The translations under genes were made by a program, and so were the position numbers. DNA of 64,000 nucleotides from Filibacter tadaridae (GTDB taxonomy: Bacteria > Bacillota > Bacilli > Bacillales_A > Planococcaceae). The notes beneath the pieces are model-generated. The model ran no database searches. It was not told the DNA's origin and saw only the letters and a program-made list of their open reading frames with translations. Each line of letters opens with the position of its first letter. Position 1 is the stretch's first letter. The stretch lies in contig NZ_UXAV01000023.1 of the NCBI RefSeq assembly GCF_900609045.1, positions 33,045 through 97,044 of the forward strand, read 5' to 3'. Shown one piece after another: positions 33,255 to 42,465 of this stretch.

Positions 33255-34487
33255 TTAGAAAGCCCAATTCCCATTACGGAATACGGGTTCAGAAGTTCCG
33301 TCTGAAAGAATCCCGTCAACATCCATTTTGTCTGAGCCAACCATGAAGTCTACATGCGTGATGCTTTGGTTTAATCCGTGTTTTTCAAGCTCTTCACGAG
33401 ACATCGTTTTACCGCCTTCTACACAGAATGCATAGGCACTTCCGATTGCAAGGTGGTTAGATGCATTTTCATCAAATAATGTATTATAGAACAGTAGTCC
33501 CGATTGAGAAATTGCTGATGCATGGGGTACAAGTGCCACTTCGCCAAGATATTTTGCCCCTTCATCTGTCTCTATCAGCCGTTTTAGAACTTCTTCTCCC
33601 TGTTCTGCAGAAACATCCACAATTCGTCCTTCTTTAAATGTGATCTTGAAGTTATCAATGAGATTACCGCCGTAACTTAATGGTTTTGTGCTAGATACAT
33701 AACCATTAACGCCAGTTTTGAGGGGGACGGTGAATACTTCCTCAGTCGGCATATTCGCCATGAATGTGTCTCCTTTTTCATTGACGCTACCAGCACCGCA
33801 CCATAAATGACCTTCTGGTAATTCGATTGATAAGTCGGTGCCGGGTGCTGTGTATTGTAGTTTAAGGAAACGTTTCTCGTTTAGATAATCTACTTTTTCG
33901 TGTAAATTGTTATCATGATCTATCCAGGATTGGACCGAGTTTTCTTGATCTGCACGCACAGCTTTGAAAATTGCGTTCCATAATGCAGAAAGCTGTTCAT
34001 CTTCAGATAGCCCAGGAAATACTTTAGCAGCCCAAGCAACAGATGGTACGGCAATAACAGTCCAGCTGATTTTGTCAGATTGAACATATTGGCGATATTT
34101 ATCGAGTGCTTGTCCAGCTGCTTTTTGAGAGTCACTGATGCGTTGTGGATCAATACCGTTCAACAAATCAGGACTTTGGGAAACGATGCTCATGAAAGCG
34201 GCACCTTTTTCCGCGAGTTGCTCTCGTTCAATTCTCTTCCAATCAGGATATTCAGCAAATGACTCAGCGGGAGCTTTTTCAAATCGAATACGGGAAATTG
34301 CATCATCGCCCCAATCGACGAACACTTGACGGGCACCGGCCTCATAGGCTTTTTCCGTAACAAGACGAACGAATTCAGTTGTATCCGTTGATGCACTGAT
34401 GTAAAGGTATTGATTTGGTTGGATATTGACCCCGACTTGTACTGCAAGATCTGCATAACGGGATAATTGGTTTTCGAATGACGACAT
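33255..34487 (-). CDS. M29 family aminopeptidase
   Basis: A 410-residue metal-dependent aminopeptidase of the M29 (AmpS/PepS, thermophilic aminopeptidase T) family, trimming peptides in the cytoplasm. Family segments include VGVNIQPNQYLYISAS, LPEGHLWCGAGSVNEKGDTFMANMPTEEVFTVPL (active-site glutamates), EGRIVDVSAEQGEE, GEVALVPHASAISQSGLLFYNTLFDENASNHLAIG and the closing DFMVGSDKMDVDG. The ATG at 34487 follows AGGGGC; an upstream in-frame start at 34532 would add 15 unlikely residues. Confidence 0.9.
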   Translation of the reverse strand: MSSFENQLSRYADLAVQVGVNIQPNQYLYISASTDTTEFVRLVTEKAYEAGARQVFVDWGDDAISRIRFEKAPAESFAEYPDWKRIEREQLAEKGAAFMSIVSQSPDLLNGIDPQRISDSQKAAGQALDKYRQYVQSDKISWTVIAVPSVAWAAKVFPGLSEDEQLSALWNAIFKAVRADQENSVQSWIDHDNNLHEKVDYLNEKRFLKLQYTAPGTDLSIELPEGHLWCGAGSVNEKGDTFMANMPTEEVFTVPLKTGVNGYVSSTKPLSYGGNLIDNFKITFKEGRIVDVSAEQGEEVLKRLIETDEGAKYLGEVALVPHASAISQSGLLFYNTLFDENASNHLAIGSAYAFCVEGGKTMSREELEKHGLNQSITHVDFMVGSDKMDVDGILSDGTSEPVFRNGNWAF

Positions 34488-34680
34488 GAATGATTGCCCC
34501 TTTCTCTTACTCTTACACTTCCATAGTACCAATTTTGTACACTTATCCGCAACATGTGAACATCTTGATAATTTGTAGTTATCTAATAACCACTTCTCAA
34601 TTTTATAAGTGTTACTATGTAAAGAAAATGAAAAAGATGCCGAAATAAGAAGAAGAAAGTAATACTTGGAGGGTCAACAT

Positions 34681-35496
34681 ATGGATTTATCTACAGTTAT
34701 CGGGCTTATACTTGGATTCGTCGCTCTAATCGTTGGTATGATAATGAAAGGGGCGCCGTTGGAAAATCTTTTTAACATGGCAGCCTTTCTCATCATCATT
34801 GTCGGAACGATGGCGGCAGTCATCATTGCATTCCCTATGAATGAATTGAAGCGTGTGCCGAAGCTATTTGGCATAATCTTTAAAGAACAAAAACTTGCAT
34901 CGGACTCAGATATAATCCGTATGTTTTCGGGGTGGGCAGACGTTGCACGTCGTGAAGGGCTGTTATCTTTGGAGGCGAAAACCGATGAAATCCAGGATTC
35001 GTTTTTAAAGAACGGCCTTGGCCTTGCTATAGATGGACAAAATGCTGATTATATTCGTGATGTTCTAACCGAAGAAGTGGATGCGATGGAAAATAGGCAT
35101 TCGGCTGGGGCGTTAATCTTTTCCCAAGCAGGAACATATGCACCAACACTTGGCGTTCTTGGCGCCGTGGTCGGTCTTATTGCGGCACTTGGTAATCTAA
35201 ATGACGTTGAAGCATTAGGTCATGCGATTTCTGCCGCCTTTATAGCAACGTTACTTGGAATATTTACCGGGTATGTACTATGGCATCCGTTTGCGAACAA
35301 GTTGAAGCGAAAATCGAGCGAAGAAGTTAGACAAAAGATGATGATGATTGAAGGAATTCTTTCAGTTCTTGAGGGAGAAGCGCCAAGGGTCATCGAACAA
35401 AAACTTTCATCTTACCTGTCTGCGGAAGAACGTCGTAAGCTAGCTAAACCTACTTCTGCGGATGAGGAGGCGAGTCCGGTTGTCGAAGAGACGTAA
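34681..35496 (+). CDS. motA: Flagellar motor stator protein MotA
   Basis: A 271-residue membrane protein of the MotA/MotP family; with MotB it forms the ion channel that turns the flagellum. Four helices, two near each end of a large cytoplasmic loop (about 55-140), and the signature GTYAPTLGVLGAVVGLIAAL at helix 3, which faces the rotor-stator channel. The ATG has TTGGAGGG upstream. The motB start lies inside its 3' end. It is the only flagellar cluster here besides motB, as in B. subtilis, where motAB is a separate operon. Confidence 0.92.
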   Translation: MDLSTVIGLILGFVALIVGMIMKGAPLENLFNMAAFLIIIVGTMAAVIIAFPMNELKRVPKLFGIIFKEQKLASDSDIIRMFSGWADVARREGLLSLEAKTDEIQDSFLKNGLGLAIDGQNADYIRDVLTEEVDAMENRHSAGALIFSQAGTYAPTLGVLGAVVGLIAALGNLNDVEALGHAISAAFIATLLGIFTGYVLWHPFANKLKRKSSEEVRQKMMMIEGILSVLEGEAPRVIEQKLSSYLSAEERRKLAKPTSADEEASPVVEET

Positions 35497-36238
35497 GAAA
35501 AAAAAAGCGGATCATCACATGGATGAATCCTGGCTACTACCTTACTCGGACCTCATGACTTTGCTTCTGGCATTATTTATCGTATTGTTTGCATCAAGTT
35601 CAGTTGATGAAGCGAAGTTTAGTCAAATTTCGGCTGCTTTTAATGAAATTTTCGATGGCGGCAGGGGAGTTATGAATAATACTGCTCCAACGCATGTACC
35701 AGTTCCAAAGGATGAGTCAGAGGCGGAAGAGGAAAGCTCTTCCTATTTGGAAGATCAAAAGTCACTTAGTAAAATTCAAGATAGAGTAGATGAGTATATT
35801 GCGGTAAATGAATTGGAAAACCAATTTGAAACAAAAATGACTGACGAAGGGCTGCTTGTCACAATAAGGGACAGTATCCTATTTAGCCCGGGAAAAGCAG
35901 AAATCAGGCCAGAGTATGAGGGTATTGCGAATGAGATTTCTGATTTACTCGTTTTTGATCCACCACGACATATTGTAGTAACGGGACATACAGATAATGT
36001 GCCGATGAACAGTGCTGAGTATGCATCGAACTGGGAGCTTAGCGTTAGTAGGGCTGTGAACTTCTTGAAAATTATCGTGAAGAATGGGGAGATCAACCCC
36101 CTATTGTTCAGCGCAAAAGGATACGGAGAATTCCATCCCATCGCCCCGAATGATACTGTGGAAGGTCGCAGTAAAAACCGTAGAGTGGAAGTACTCATTC
36201 AACCACTTGTGTTGAAAGACGGTACTCCACTAGAGTGA
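35480..36238 (+). CDS. motB: Flagellar motor stator protein MotB
   Basis: A 252-residue partner of MotA. One membrane helix after a lysine-rich N-terminus, a plug/linker, and a C-terminal OmpA-like peptidoglycan-binding domain (about 125-250, with VTGHTDNVPM and SAKGYGEFHPIAPN...GRSKNRRVEV). I chose the TTG at 35480: GAGGAGG lies nine bases upstream and this places the ion-carrying aspartate at residue 24 (LPYSDLMTLLLALF), as in B. subtilis MotB. The segment is closer to proton-type MotB than to MotS. It overlaps motA by 17 bases. Confidence 0.9.
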   Translation: MSKRRKKKKADHHMDESWLLPYSDLMTLLLALFIVLFASSSVDEAKFSQISAAFNEIFDGGRGVMNNTAPTHVPVPKDESEAEEESSSYLEDQKSLSKIQDRVDEYIAVNELENQFETKMTDEGLLVTIRDSILFSPGKAEIRPEYEGIANEISDLLVFDPPRHIVVTGHTDNVPMNSAEYASNWELSVSRAVNFLKIIVKNGEINPLLFSAKGYGEFHPIAPNDTVEGRSKNRRVEVLIQPLVLKDGTPLE

Positions 36239-36247
36239 TGTGAACCC

Positions 36248-36290
36248 AAAAAAAGATTCACCGGTATGCTTATACCAGTGAATCTTTTTA
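36248..36290 (+). terminator. Terminator after motB
   Basis: AAAAAGATTCAC...GGTAT and ATACC...GTGAATCTTTTT arms with loop GCTT, one mismatch in the stem. Confidence 0.9.
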
Positions 36291-36315
36291 TTTGTGTAGA
36301 GAGTATCAAAGCTTA

Positions 36316-36537
36316 TTAGCTACGCATGGATCCCAATTCAGCTGCGATTGCCTGCATTTCATTCGGCGTGATTGTTTCACGTTTCATGACCATTTTATAC
36401 ATATAATGTAGATCCTCATACTTAGATGTACTGAAGTTTTCTGCCTTCATAGCATCCACGTTTACCATGCGGAGTTTTTCTTTGATTTGCTCAATCATAT
36501 AGGTCACATTTTCTGGTGTCGGTTTTGTTAGGTCCAT
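36316..36537 (-). CDS. yfkK: UPF0435/DUF1128 family protein (YfkK-like)
   Basis: A 73-residue helical protein of unknown function. MDLTKPTPENVTYMIEQIKEKLRMVNVDAMKAE-type opening and MKRETITPNEMQAIAAELG close match the DUF1128 family (B. subtilis YfkK), over its full expected length. The ATG at 36537 is preceded by AAAGGCGG; an earlier ATG (36567) would add ten residues. It lies near yfkH and alsT homologues, partly echoing the B. subtilis yfk/yfl region. Confidence 0.85.
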   Translation of the reverse strand: MDLTKPTPENVTYMIEQIKEKLRMVNVDAMKAENFSTSKYEDLHYMYKMVMKRETITPNEMQAIAAELGSMRS

Positions 36538-36612
36538 TAGTAGTATCCGCCTTTCATTCGCATCCACTTCATCATTTCATTATTCACCGACAGTGTCAAA
36601 TTGAATGGATAA

Positions 36613-37980
36613 TTAAGCTCTTTTTGCAGCTTCTTTCTCTTCTTTTTCTTCTTTAACTTTTGCTTGGAAACGTTTTGTTTCATATATAATGACGCCTGAC
36701 AATCCAAGAAGACCAATTAGGTTTGGTATAGCCATTAGTCCGTTCATAACATCGGCGAATGACCAAATGACGTCAAGTGTTACAGTTGCACCTACGAAGA
36801 TGAATAAAACAAATGCAATACGGTAAATGAACACAAGTTTCGGATTTGGTACTAAGTATTGGAAACACTTCTCGCCATAGTAGCTCCAACCGAGAATCGT
36901 AGAAGTCGCAAAGAAGATTAAACCGATTGCAACAACATAGGGTCCAAAATCACCAAGGAAAGTACCAAATGCCTGGGCAGTTAAATCACCCGCTGATATA
37001 GATGCATCTTTCCACTTACCAGACATAACGATTGTGACACCTGTAATTGAACAGATGACAAGCGTATCAAAAAATACTTGCGTCATAGAAATGAGCGCTT
37101 GTCGACCTGGCATATCTGTTTTTGCTGCTGCAGCAGCAATCGGCGCAGAGCCCAGACCAGCTTCGTTAGAGAACAAGCCCCGAGCAACACCGAAGCGAAT
37201 AACTGTTCCGATTGCACCACCTGCGACAGCTTGCCCGCTAAATGCATCTGTGAATATAAGAGCAAACGCTTCAGGTACGATATCAAAGTTCATAATAACG
37301 ACAGTAAGACCTGCGATGAAATAAAATAAAGCCATGATAGGAACGAAAAATGCCGTAACCCTACCGATTGATTTAATACCACCGAGGATAACAAGTGCTC
37401 CAAAAATGACTAAGGCAATTCCTGTAATCCAGTGTGGAACGTTGAATGTTGAATTTACAACGTCTGCCACTGCCTTGGATTGTGTTCCATTTCCGATACC
37501 GAATGCTGCAAGGGCACCGAAAAGGGCAAATAAAACACCAAGCCATTTTTGCTTCAAACCGTGCTCAAGATAATACATCGGGCCTCCAGCCATTTGACCG
37601 TTGGCATCTTTTACTCGGTATTTTACAGCGAGGATTGCTTCTCCATATTTTGTTGCCATTCCGAAGAATCCAGCAAGCCACATCCAGAAGATTGCCCCTG
37701 GTCCGCCAGTTGCAACGGCGGTCGCGACACCGACGATATTGCCTACCCCGACTGTTGCGGCCATGGCGGTCATCAGCGCTTGGAATTGTGAAATATCGCC
37801 CTCAGCTTTTTTATCGTGTTGTTTTGAAAAGACTTGTTTTAAGGAATATGGTAATAAACGTACCTGGATAAATGTTAGTCTAAATGTCAAGAAAATTCCG
37901 GTTCCTACGAGTAGAATCAAAAGGGGAGGACCCCATATAATTCCGCCGATTTTGTCTAATACTTCTTGAACAGCTCCCAT
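36613..37980 (-). CDS. alsT: Sodium:alanine/glycine symporter (AGCS family)
   Basis: A 455-residue transporter with about ten or eleven helices that imports alanine, glycine or a related amino acid with sodium. The AGCS signature regions are clear: GGIIWGPPLLILLVGTGIFLT at the start, MTAMAATVGVGNIVGVATAVATGGPGAIFWMWLAGFFGMATKY and GGAIGTVIRFGVARGLFSNEAGLGSAPIAAAAAKTDMPGRQALI. A ribosome binding site of G residues (GGGGGG) precedes the ATG. It stands alone; the 226-base gap upstream to 38206 shows no further gene and no riboswitch I could recognise. Confidence 0.92.
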   Translation of the reverse strand: MGAVQEVLDKIGGIIWGPPLLILLVGTGIFLTFRLTFIQVRLLPYSLKQVFSKQHDKKAEGDISQFQALMTAMAATVGVGNIVGVATAVATGGPGAIFWMWLAGFFGMATKYGEAILAVKYRVKDANGQMAGGPMYYLEHGLKQKWLGVLFALFGALAAFGIGNGTQSKAVADVVNSTFNVPHWITGIALVIFGALVILGGIKSIGRVTAFFVPIMALFYFIAGLTVVIMNFDIVPEAFALIFTDAFSGQAVAGGAIGTVIRFGVARGLFSNEAGLGSAPIAAAAAKTDMPGRQALISMTQVFFDTLVICSITGVTIVMSGKWKDASISAGDLTAQAFGTFLGDFGPYVVAIGLIFFATSTILGWSYYGEKCFQYLVPNPKLVFIYRIAFVLFIFVGATVTLDVIWSFADVMNGLMAIPNLIGLLGLSGVIIYETKRFQAKVKEEKEEKEAAKRA

Positions 37981-38206
37981 TTTATTACCCCCCTGTTTAG
38001 TTTGATTCTATTACTTTTAATCCGATTACCGTATTGATTGTTTCACCGCCTCTCAGTTATTTGAATCTATTAACCTATAGTTAATAATCCGAAAATTCCA
38101 GGTATTAGTCAAGTTTTATTTTTTCTATTTCGACTAATTTGTTTGTTTTTCTACAACTGCGGGTATAATGATGTATACGAATTTAGTTTAAAGTGGAGGG
38201 GAAGAC

Positions 38207-38587
38207 ATGGGCAGAAACAAATTAGGTAAATTCATTATTTATGGCGCACTTTCCGGTGGTTTAGTAAGCATGTTGGATCGAAATACTCGTATACAGGTAA
38301 CAAAAAAAATACGGGATTCCGTGACAGATGTACGTTTTTATAAAAAAAATCCAGACATACTTAAATGGAAGATACAAGAGAAAACAGAAAAAGTGCAGTC
38401 TGTATATGAGCAATTATCTGGAGACGCCACATATATTAAAGAACAGGTTGATGAATTGAAATCACTTACTCCTCAAGTTAAAGACTTAATGGTCAATACG
38501 AAGGAAGCTTTTACGGAATCCAAGGATGAATACAAGTCAATTATCACTGAGACACCTAAAAGTGAACTTCCCATAGTAAAAAAGTGA
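38207..38587 (+). CDS. YtxH-like coiled-coil protein
   Basis: A 126-residue protein with a weakly hydrophobic N-terminus (KFIIYGALSGGLVSMLD) followed by a long charged helical stretch containing heptad-like repeats (about residues 60-110). This resembles YtxH/DUF-type general stress membrane-anchored proteins, though the glycine-rich helix is short. GGAGG precedes the ATG. Its stop overlaps the start of the yfkH-like gene in GTGA, so the two are co-expressed, suggesting a partner role for that membrane protein. Confidence 0.65.
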   Translation: MGRNKLGKFIIYGALSGGLVSMLDRNTRIQVTKKIRDSVTDVRFYKKNPDILKWKIQEKTEKVQSVYEQLSGDATYIKEQVDELKSLTPQVKDLMVNTKEAFTESKDEYKSIITETPKSELPIVKK

Positions 38588-39609
38588 AAGGTGTCGAAAG
38601 GACTGAAAAAAATGTGAAAAAGAATAAAATCTCAACTCCTCTCCCCATTAAAGACGATAGGTCTCTCAATGGGGAGAAGAAAAAAAGTGGATTCATGAAA
38701 GACTTTGCACTTATGCGATTTTTCGAAGATGTAAAAGAAGGTGACCTGGAGCAATTTGATGTTACAACGACAAATGGTTTTTTCAAAGAACTGCTTGTCC
38801 GGATTAAAAAAGTCGATGTTACGGGCTTAGGCTCGCAATTGGCTTTCTTTTTCCTATTGTCATTATTTCCTCTATTAATCTTCTTATTTACATTATTACC
38901 TTATTTGAATCTTGACCAAACAGAGATAATGTTGTTCATACGGGATTATGCACCTGGAAGTGTTTCTATGCTTATTGAAGATACGTTAAAAGATATTTTA
39001 AATAATAGTAATGCAAGTCTTTTGTCAATCGGTGCTCTTGCAACAGTTTGGTCTGCCTCCAAGGGGATGAATGCATTAACGAAGGCATTGAATAGATCCT
39101 ACTTTACCGAAGAGACCCGCTCATTTATCGTAGCGAGGGGAATGTCTATCATTTTCACCCTTATGCTAATTGGCGTCCTTATTATTGCACTTGTGTTACC
39201 CGTTTTCGGTAAACAGATTGGAATATTTGTATTTTCGTATCTTGGACTTGAGGGAGGCTTTCTCACTTTATGGAGCAGTTTGCGGTGGGTTTTGCCACCG
39301 GCCCTTATCTATGTTGTATTTACATTGATTTACTGGCTAGTACCGAATTTGAAAGTGAAATTTAAAAGTGTGTATCCTGGCGCTATATTTGCAACGGTCG
39401 GATGGATTATTGCGTCCCTAGCTTTCTCATTCTATGTCGGAAGCTATGGGAATTATTCCAATACGTATGGAAGTATTGGTGGGATTATTGTTTTGATGAT
39501 GTGGATGTACTTCTCAGCTATCATTCTCATGCTTGGCGGACAATTGAATGCAGTTATGACAGAACGTCAAGAAGCAAAACATGCAAAAGAAAAAAGCAAT
39601 GCAGTTTAA
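38584..39609 (+). CDS. yfkH: YihY/BrkB family membrane protein (YfkH-like)
   Basis: A 341-residue protein. The first 75 residues are charged and variable; then come six membrane helices with family motifs TGLGSQLAFFFLLSLFPLLIF, WSASKGMNALTKALNRSY and YVGSYGNYSNTYGSIGGIIVLMMWMYFSA. The family (once called ribonuclease BN in error) has no settled function. The GTG start at 38584 overlaps the upstream stop, but the ribosome binding site is weak; GTG 38614 behind GAAAGGA is an alternative. Confidence 0.85.
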   Translation: MKGVERTEKNVKKNKISTPLPIKDDRSLNGEKKKSGFMKDFALMRFFEDVKEGDLEQFDVTTTNGFFKELLVRIKKVDVTGLGSQLAFFFLLSLFPLLIFLFTLLPYLNLDQTEIMLFIRDYAPGSVSMLIEDTLKDILNNSNASLLSIGALATVWSASKGMNALTKALNRSYFTEETRSFIVARGMSIIFTLMLIGVLIIALVLPVFGKQIGIFVFSYLGLEGGFLTLWSSLRWVLPPALIYVVFTLIYWLVPNLKVKFKSVYPGAIFATVGWIIASLAFSFYVGSYGNYSNTYGSIGGIIVLMMWMYFSAIILMLGGQLNAVMTERQEAKHAKEKSNAV

Positions 39610-39630
39610 CTAAACTGCATTGCTTTTTTA
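39594..39630 (+). terminator. Terminator overlapping the yfkH-like stop
   Basis: AGCAATGCAGTTTA and AAACTGCATTGCT arms with a 3-base loop and T run; the stop codon lies inside the stem. Confidence 0.9.
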
Positions 39631-39671
39631 AATGATAAAGTGATTTTATAGGTTGAACTATTGATTCTATA

Positions 39672-39752
39672 TAATCTCCAGCGAAGGCTACCCCTGTAAG
39701 GCGCCGAGCGTTGTTGAAAGGATCCTTTATATCAGCATATACTTAAAGTATT
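39672..39752. repeat. Internally deleted relative of the 121-bp repeat
   Basis: CTCCAGCGAAGG then directly GCGCCGAGCGTTGTTGAAAGGATCCTTTATATCAGCATATA resembles the two ends of the right-hand 121-bp repeat joined, with the central hairpin region lost. It follows the terminator of the yfkH-like gene. Confidence 0.7.
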
Positions 39753-39755
39753 GGC

Positions 39756-41660
39756 TTATTCCAATCGATTGAGCATGCGCAAACCATTTAAAATAACAAG
39801 TATTGTACTGCCTTCGTGACCTATAACTCCTAAAGGCAAATCAACAACTTGCATGAAGTTGGAAATGATCAATATCGCAATAACCGTAATCGAAAAGAAC
39901 ACGTTCTGTTTTACGATTCGCTGCATTTTGCGCGATAACCTTAAAGCGTATGAAATTCGCGTCAAATCATTTTGCATAAGGACGATATCTGCTGTCTCAA
40001 GAGCAACGTCTGTGCCATCTCCCATTGCAATTCCTGATGTTGCAGTCGCAAGGGCAGGGGCGTCGTTAATACCGTCTCCAACCATTCCAACCGTTTTGTG
40101 TTTACCCATTAGCTGTTTTAGATGTTCCACCTTGTTTTCTGGTAAACATTCGGCTACATATGCGTCTACGCCTGCTTCTTTTGCGATAGCGGCAGCCGTC
40201 TTTTCGTTGTCACCTGTTAGCATTACAGTGAACAGACCAGCTTGCTTTAAGTTTAGTATTGCTTGCACCGCATCAGGACGTAACGTATCTTTCAGGGCGG
40301 CGACAGCCATTATGCCTTTGTCATCTTTTAGGAAAATAACTGTTTTACCTTCTTCGGCAAGAGTTGCTGCAACCCCATGGTGGAATGATTCTGCTATCTC
40401 CTTACCAACAAAACGTGGATTACCAACAAGTAGTTCGCCTGAATCAGTAAAAGCTTGAATTCCATGACCTGGTACATCCTTGATCTGTAGATTACGTGTA
40501 AGTGGTACATTTTGTTTGGCGGCAAAATTGGTAATCGCGATAGCCAATGGGTGATTGGATTGTGATTCAATACTTGCAAGAAGTGCCAAAGCTTCATCCT
40601 GACTATCTCCATCACGTACAAGGAAGTCTGTAACGACGGGTTTACCAGTAGTGAGTGTGCCTGTTTTGTCAAATGCCATCGCCTTAAGTGAATCCAGATG
40701 TTCAAGGTGAACGCCGCCCTTAAATAGAATTCCGCGTTTAGCACCATTTGAAACTGCTGCAAGTGTAGCAGGCATAATAGAAGCAACAAGTGCACAAGGA
40801 GAGGCAACAACTAGTAGAACAATTGCACGATAAATAGTCGTCATCCAGTCCCAGCCGAACACAAAGTGTGGCAAGACCATCATAATCAGAACACTTACAA
40901 TGACTACTTTGACATATGTCCCTTCAAACCGCTCGATGAATTGTTGGGAAGGTGATTTTTCACTTTGTGCACTTTGAACGAGCGTGATGATTTTTTGGAA
41001 AAGTGTTTCAGAACTGGGCTTAGTCATTTCCATTTGAATAGCCCCGCTTAAGTTGACAGTCCCTGCAAATAATTCGTCCCTAACGTCTTTCGTGACGGGA
41101 ATTGACTCACCGTTAATGGCGGACATATCTATTGATGTTGTCCCTTTACTAATTTTGCCGTCAACTGGGATTCGTTCGCCAGGTTTCACTAAAAGAGTAG
41201 CCCCGACTGGTAGGGTATTCGTTGCAACTTTCTTTTCCGAACCATCTTGTTGAATAAGCCACGCTTCTTCTGGTTGTAATTCCATAAGTGCGGAAATCTC
41301 TTTATGGCTTTTATTCAATGTATAGGTTTCAAGTGCACCACTAATTGCGAAGATGAATATAAGTATTGCACCTTCTGCCCAGTAGCCAATCAATGCCGAA
41401 CCAACCGCCGCAAATACCATAAGCATTTCGACATTCAGTTCTTTGTTTTTAACAGTCTCTTCGATTCCCTCTTTTGCTTTGGCATAGCCGCCGATTAGAA
41501 AAGCGATGATGTAGAAGGTGATAGACAGTGTTTCTGCTTCATTTCCCCCCATTAACCAGGCAAGAAAAATAAGAATGCCGGCAATAATAGCGGCAATTAG
41601 CTCAATATGGGTCATCCAGCTTATAGATTGTCTTGTTTGGCTTTCATCTTCGATAATCAA
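39756..41660 (-). CDS. P1B-type heavy-metal ATPase, PfeT/ZosA-like
   Basis: A 634-residue metal pump with no N-terminal heavy-metal-binding domain. Motifs: TGES-like INGES (actuator), SPC in helix 4 (Ser287-Cys289), DKTGT with the phosphorylated Asp331, nucleotide-binding SNHPLA and GDGINDAPALA. The SPC motif marks the P1B-4 class that moves ferrous iron or cobalt, and B. subtilis PfeT, a PerR-controlled iron exporter, has this layout. Upstream lie Per/Fur-type boxes, supporting iron efflux under peroxide stress. Metal choice remains inferred. It converges with yfkH across a short repeat. Confidence 0.88.
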   Translation of the reverse strand: MIIEDESQTRQSISWMTHIELIAAIIAGILIFLAWLMGGNEAETLSITFYIIAFLIGGYAKAKEGIEETVKNKELNVEMLMVFAAVGSALIGYWAEGAILIFIFAISGALETYTLNKSHKEISALMELQPEEAWLIQQDGSEKKVATNTLPVGATLLVKPGERIPVDGKISKGTTSIDMSAINGESIPVTKDVRDELFAGTVNLSGAIQMEMTKPSSETLFQKIITLVQSAQSEKSPSQQFIERFEGTYVKVVIVSVLIMMVLPHFVFGWDWMTTIYRAIVLLVVASPCALVASIMPATLAAVSNGAKRGILFKGGVHLEHLDSLKAMAFDKTGTLTTGKPVVTDFLVRDGDSQDEALALLASIESQSNHPLAIAITNFAAKQNVPLTRNLQIKDVPGHGIQAFTDSGELLVGNPRFVGKEIAESFHHGVAATLAEEGKTVIFLKDDKGIMAVAALKDTLRPDAVQAILNLKQAGLFTVMLTGDNEKTAAAIAKEAGVDAYVAECLPENKVEHLKQLMGKHKTVGMVGDGINDAPALATATSGIAMGDGTDVALETADIVLMQNDLTRISYALRLSRKMQRIVKQNVFFSITVIAILIISNFMQVVDLPLGVIGHEGSTILVILNGLRMLNRLE

Positions 41661-41674
41661 TTAAACCCCTCCTA

Positions 41675-41689
41675 AATGAGAATGAATAT
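41675..41689. promoter_or_regulatory. Fur-family box, proximal
   Basis: TGAGAATGAATATCA matches the 7-1-7 consensus TGATAATNATTATCA at 12 of 14 positions and lies 15-29 bases upstream of the ATPase start. Confidence 0.55.
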
Positions 41690-41759
41690 CATTTTGAGAA
41701 TCCTTAATAAAGTAAAAAAGTCGATGCTATTGAGAATACATCGACTATAAAACTATAGA

Positions 41760-41774
41760 ATATAATTATTATAA
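41760..41774. promoter_or_regulatory. Per box upstream of the P1B ATPase
   Basis: ATATAATTATTATAA matches the PerR consensus TTATAATNATTATAA at 13 of 14 defined positions, 100 bases upstream of the ATPase start. A weaker relative, TGATAATCAGTATTA, lies at 41777-41791. The rest of the 41661-41888 gap has no gene. Confidence 0.7.
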
Positions 41775-41888
41775 CATGATAATCAGTATTATTAACAGTA
41801 TATCATGAAAGGTTTAGAAATGTTATAGATGGACTCAAGTAATAAGGAGGGAATCACCAAAGAGGGGGCCTAAACGTTAATAAGGATA

Positions 41889-41929
41889 AAAAGTGCCCTG
41901 GTGCAGATAGTTATCTGCATCAGAGCACA
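41889..41929 (-). terminator. Terminator of the SE1561-like gene
   Basis: A stem of about 16 bp (GTGCYCTGRTGCAGAT and its complement) with loop AGTT/AACT; the minus strand continues into a short T-rich tail. Confidence 0.75.
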
Positions 41930-41954
41930 TTAAGTTAAAACTGATTCTGTTCTT

Positions 41955-42137
41955 TTACGACTTTTTTTCAGATTTTATTTTTTCTACTTGTTCCTCAAGC
42001 TCATCGACCATGCTAATTAGACGATCAATTTCATGAAGGTCAGCCGTTTCAGGTTCTATTGTTTCAAGTGTTTCTAAAAACTGATTAAGTCTAGTTTTCA
42101 ACCCATCAACGGGTCCGTTTTTTTGTGCTTTATCCAA
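41955..42137 (-). CDS. SE1561-like small helical protein
   Basis: A 60-residue, strongly acidic and helical protein: LKTRLNQFLETLETIEPETADLHEIDRLISMVDELEEQ looks like two helices forming a coiled coil. The pattern and size fit the SE1561 family of Firmicutes, function unknown. The TTG at 42137 has AGAGGTG upstream; an in-frame GTG nine bases earlier overlaps that site. A strong hairpin terminator follows. Confidence 0.65.
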   Translation of the reverse strand: MDKAQKNGPVDGLKTRLNQFLETLETIEPETADLHEIDRLISMVDELEEQVEKIKSEKKS

Positions 42138-42299
42138 TCCGTACACCTCTTTCCAATGCTTTCATCCTATATGAAATAAGTGTTTTTTTCAATTAGATGG
42201 TCGAGAAAATGAGAAAACTAATTATTTGATTTAACTAAACCTTTACAATAAATAATTTACATGATATGATACAGTTAATCAAATGAAAGGGAGGGCGTA

Positions 42300-42395
42300 G
42301 TGGAAGTTGATGAATCGAATCCGAAATTAGAGGAGGGGATCCGTAAACGTCTGATGGTTTTCTATCTGATGACAACTACGAATTATGGAAATTGA
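42300..42395 (+). CDS. Possible 31-residue peptide
   Basis: A GTG codon five bases after AAAGGGAGGG opens a 31-residue frame (VEVDESNPKLEEGIRKRL, then a short hydrophobic end). A promoter-like TTTACA (about 42242) and TATGAT (42264-42269) lie upstream and a strong terminator downstream, so a transcript of about 190 bases is likely. It could be a small protein, a leader peptide or an unrelated small RNA. Resembles nothing I know. Confidence 0.4.
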   Translation: MEVDESNPKLEEGIRKRLMVFYLMTTTNYGN

Positions 42396-42418
42396 AAATG
42401 AAAGTTCTATTCATAAGT

Positions 42419-42465
42419 AAGGCCCAGTCTTAATCTGCGAAACAGATGGGGACTGGGTCTTTTTT
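42419..42465 (+). terminator. Terminator after the 31-codon frame
   Basis: AGGCCCAGTC and GACTGGGTCT arms, with an inner CTG/CAG pairing and a run of six T residues. Confidence 0.85.

Noticed and set aside
36613..37980. Long frames on the plus strand inside alsT
   Set aside because: These are antisense shadows of a well-supported membrane transporter gene.
37981..38130. Riboswitch upstream of alsT
   Set aside because: The gap was read for glycine-riboswitch words on the minus strand; only a loose GAGAGGCGGTGAAAC resemblance was found, without the conserved core.
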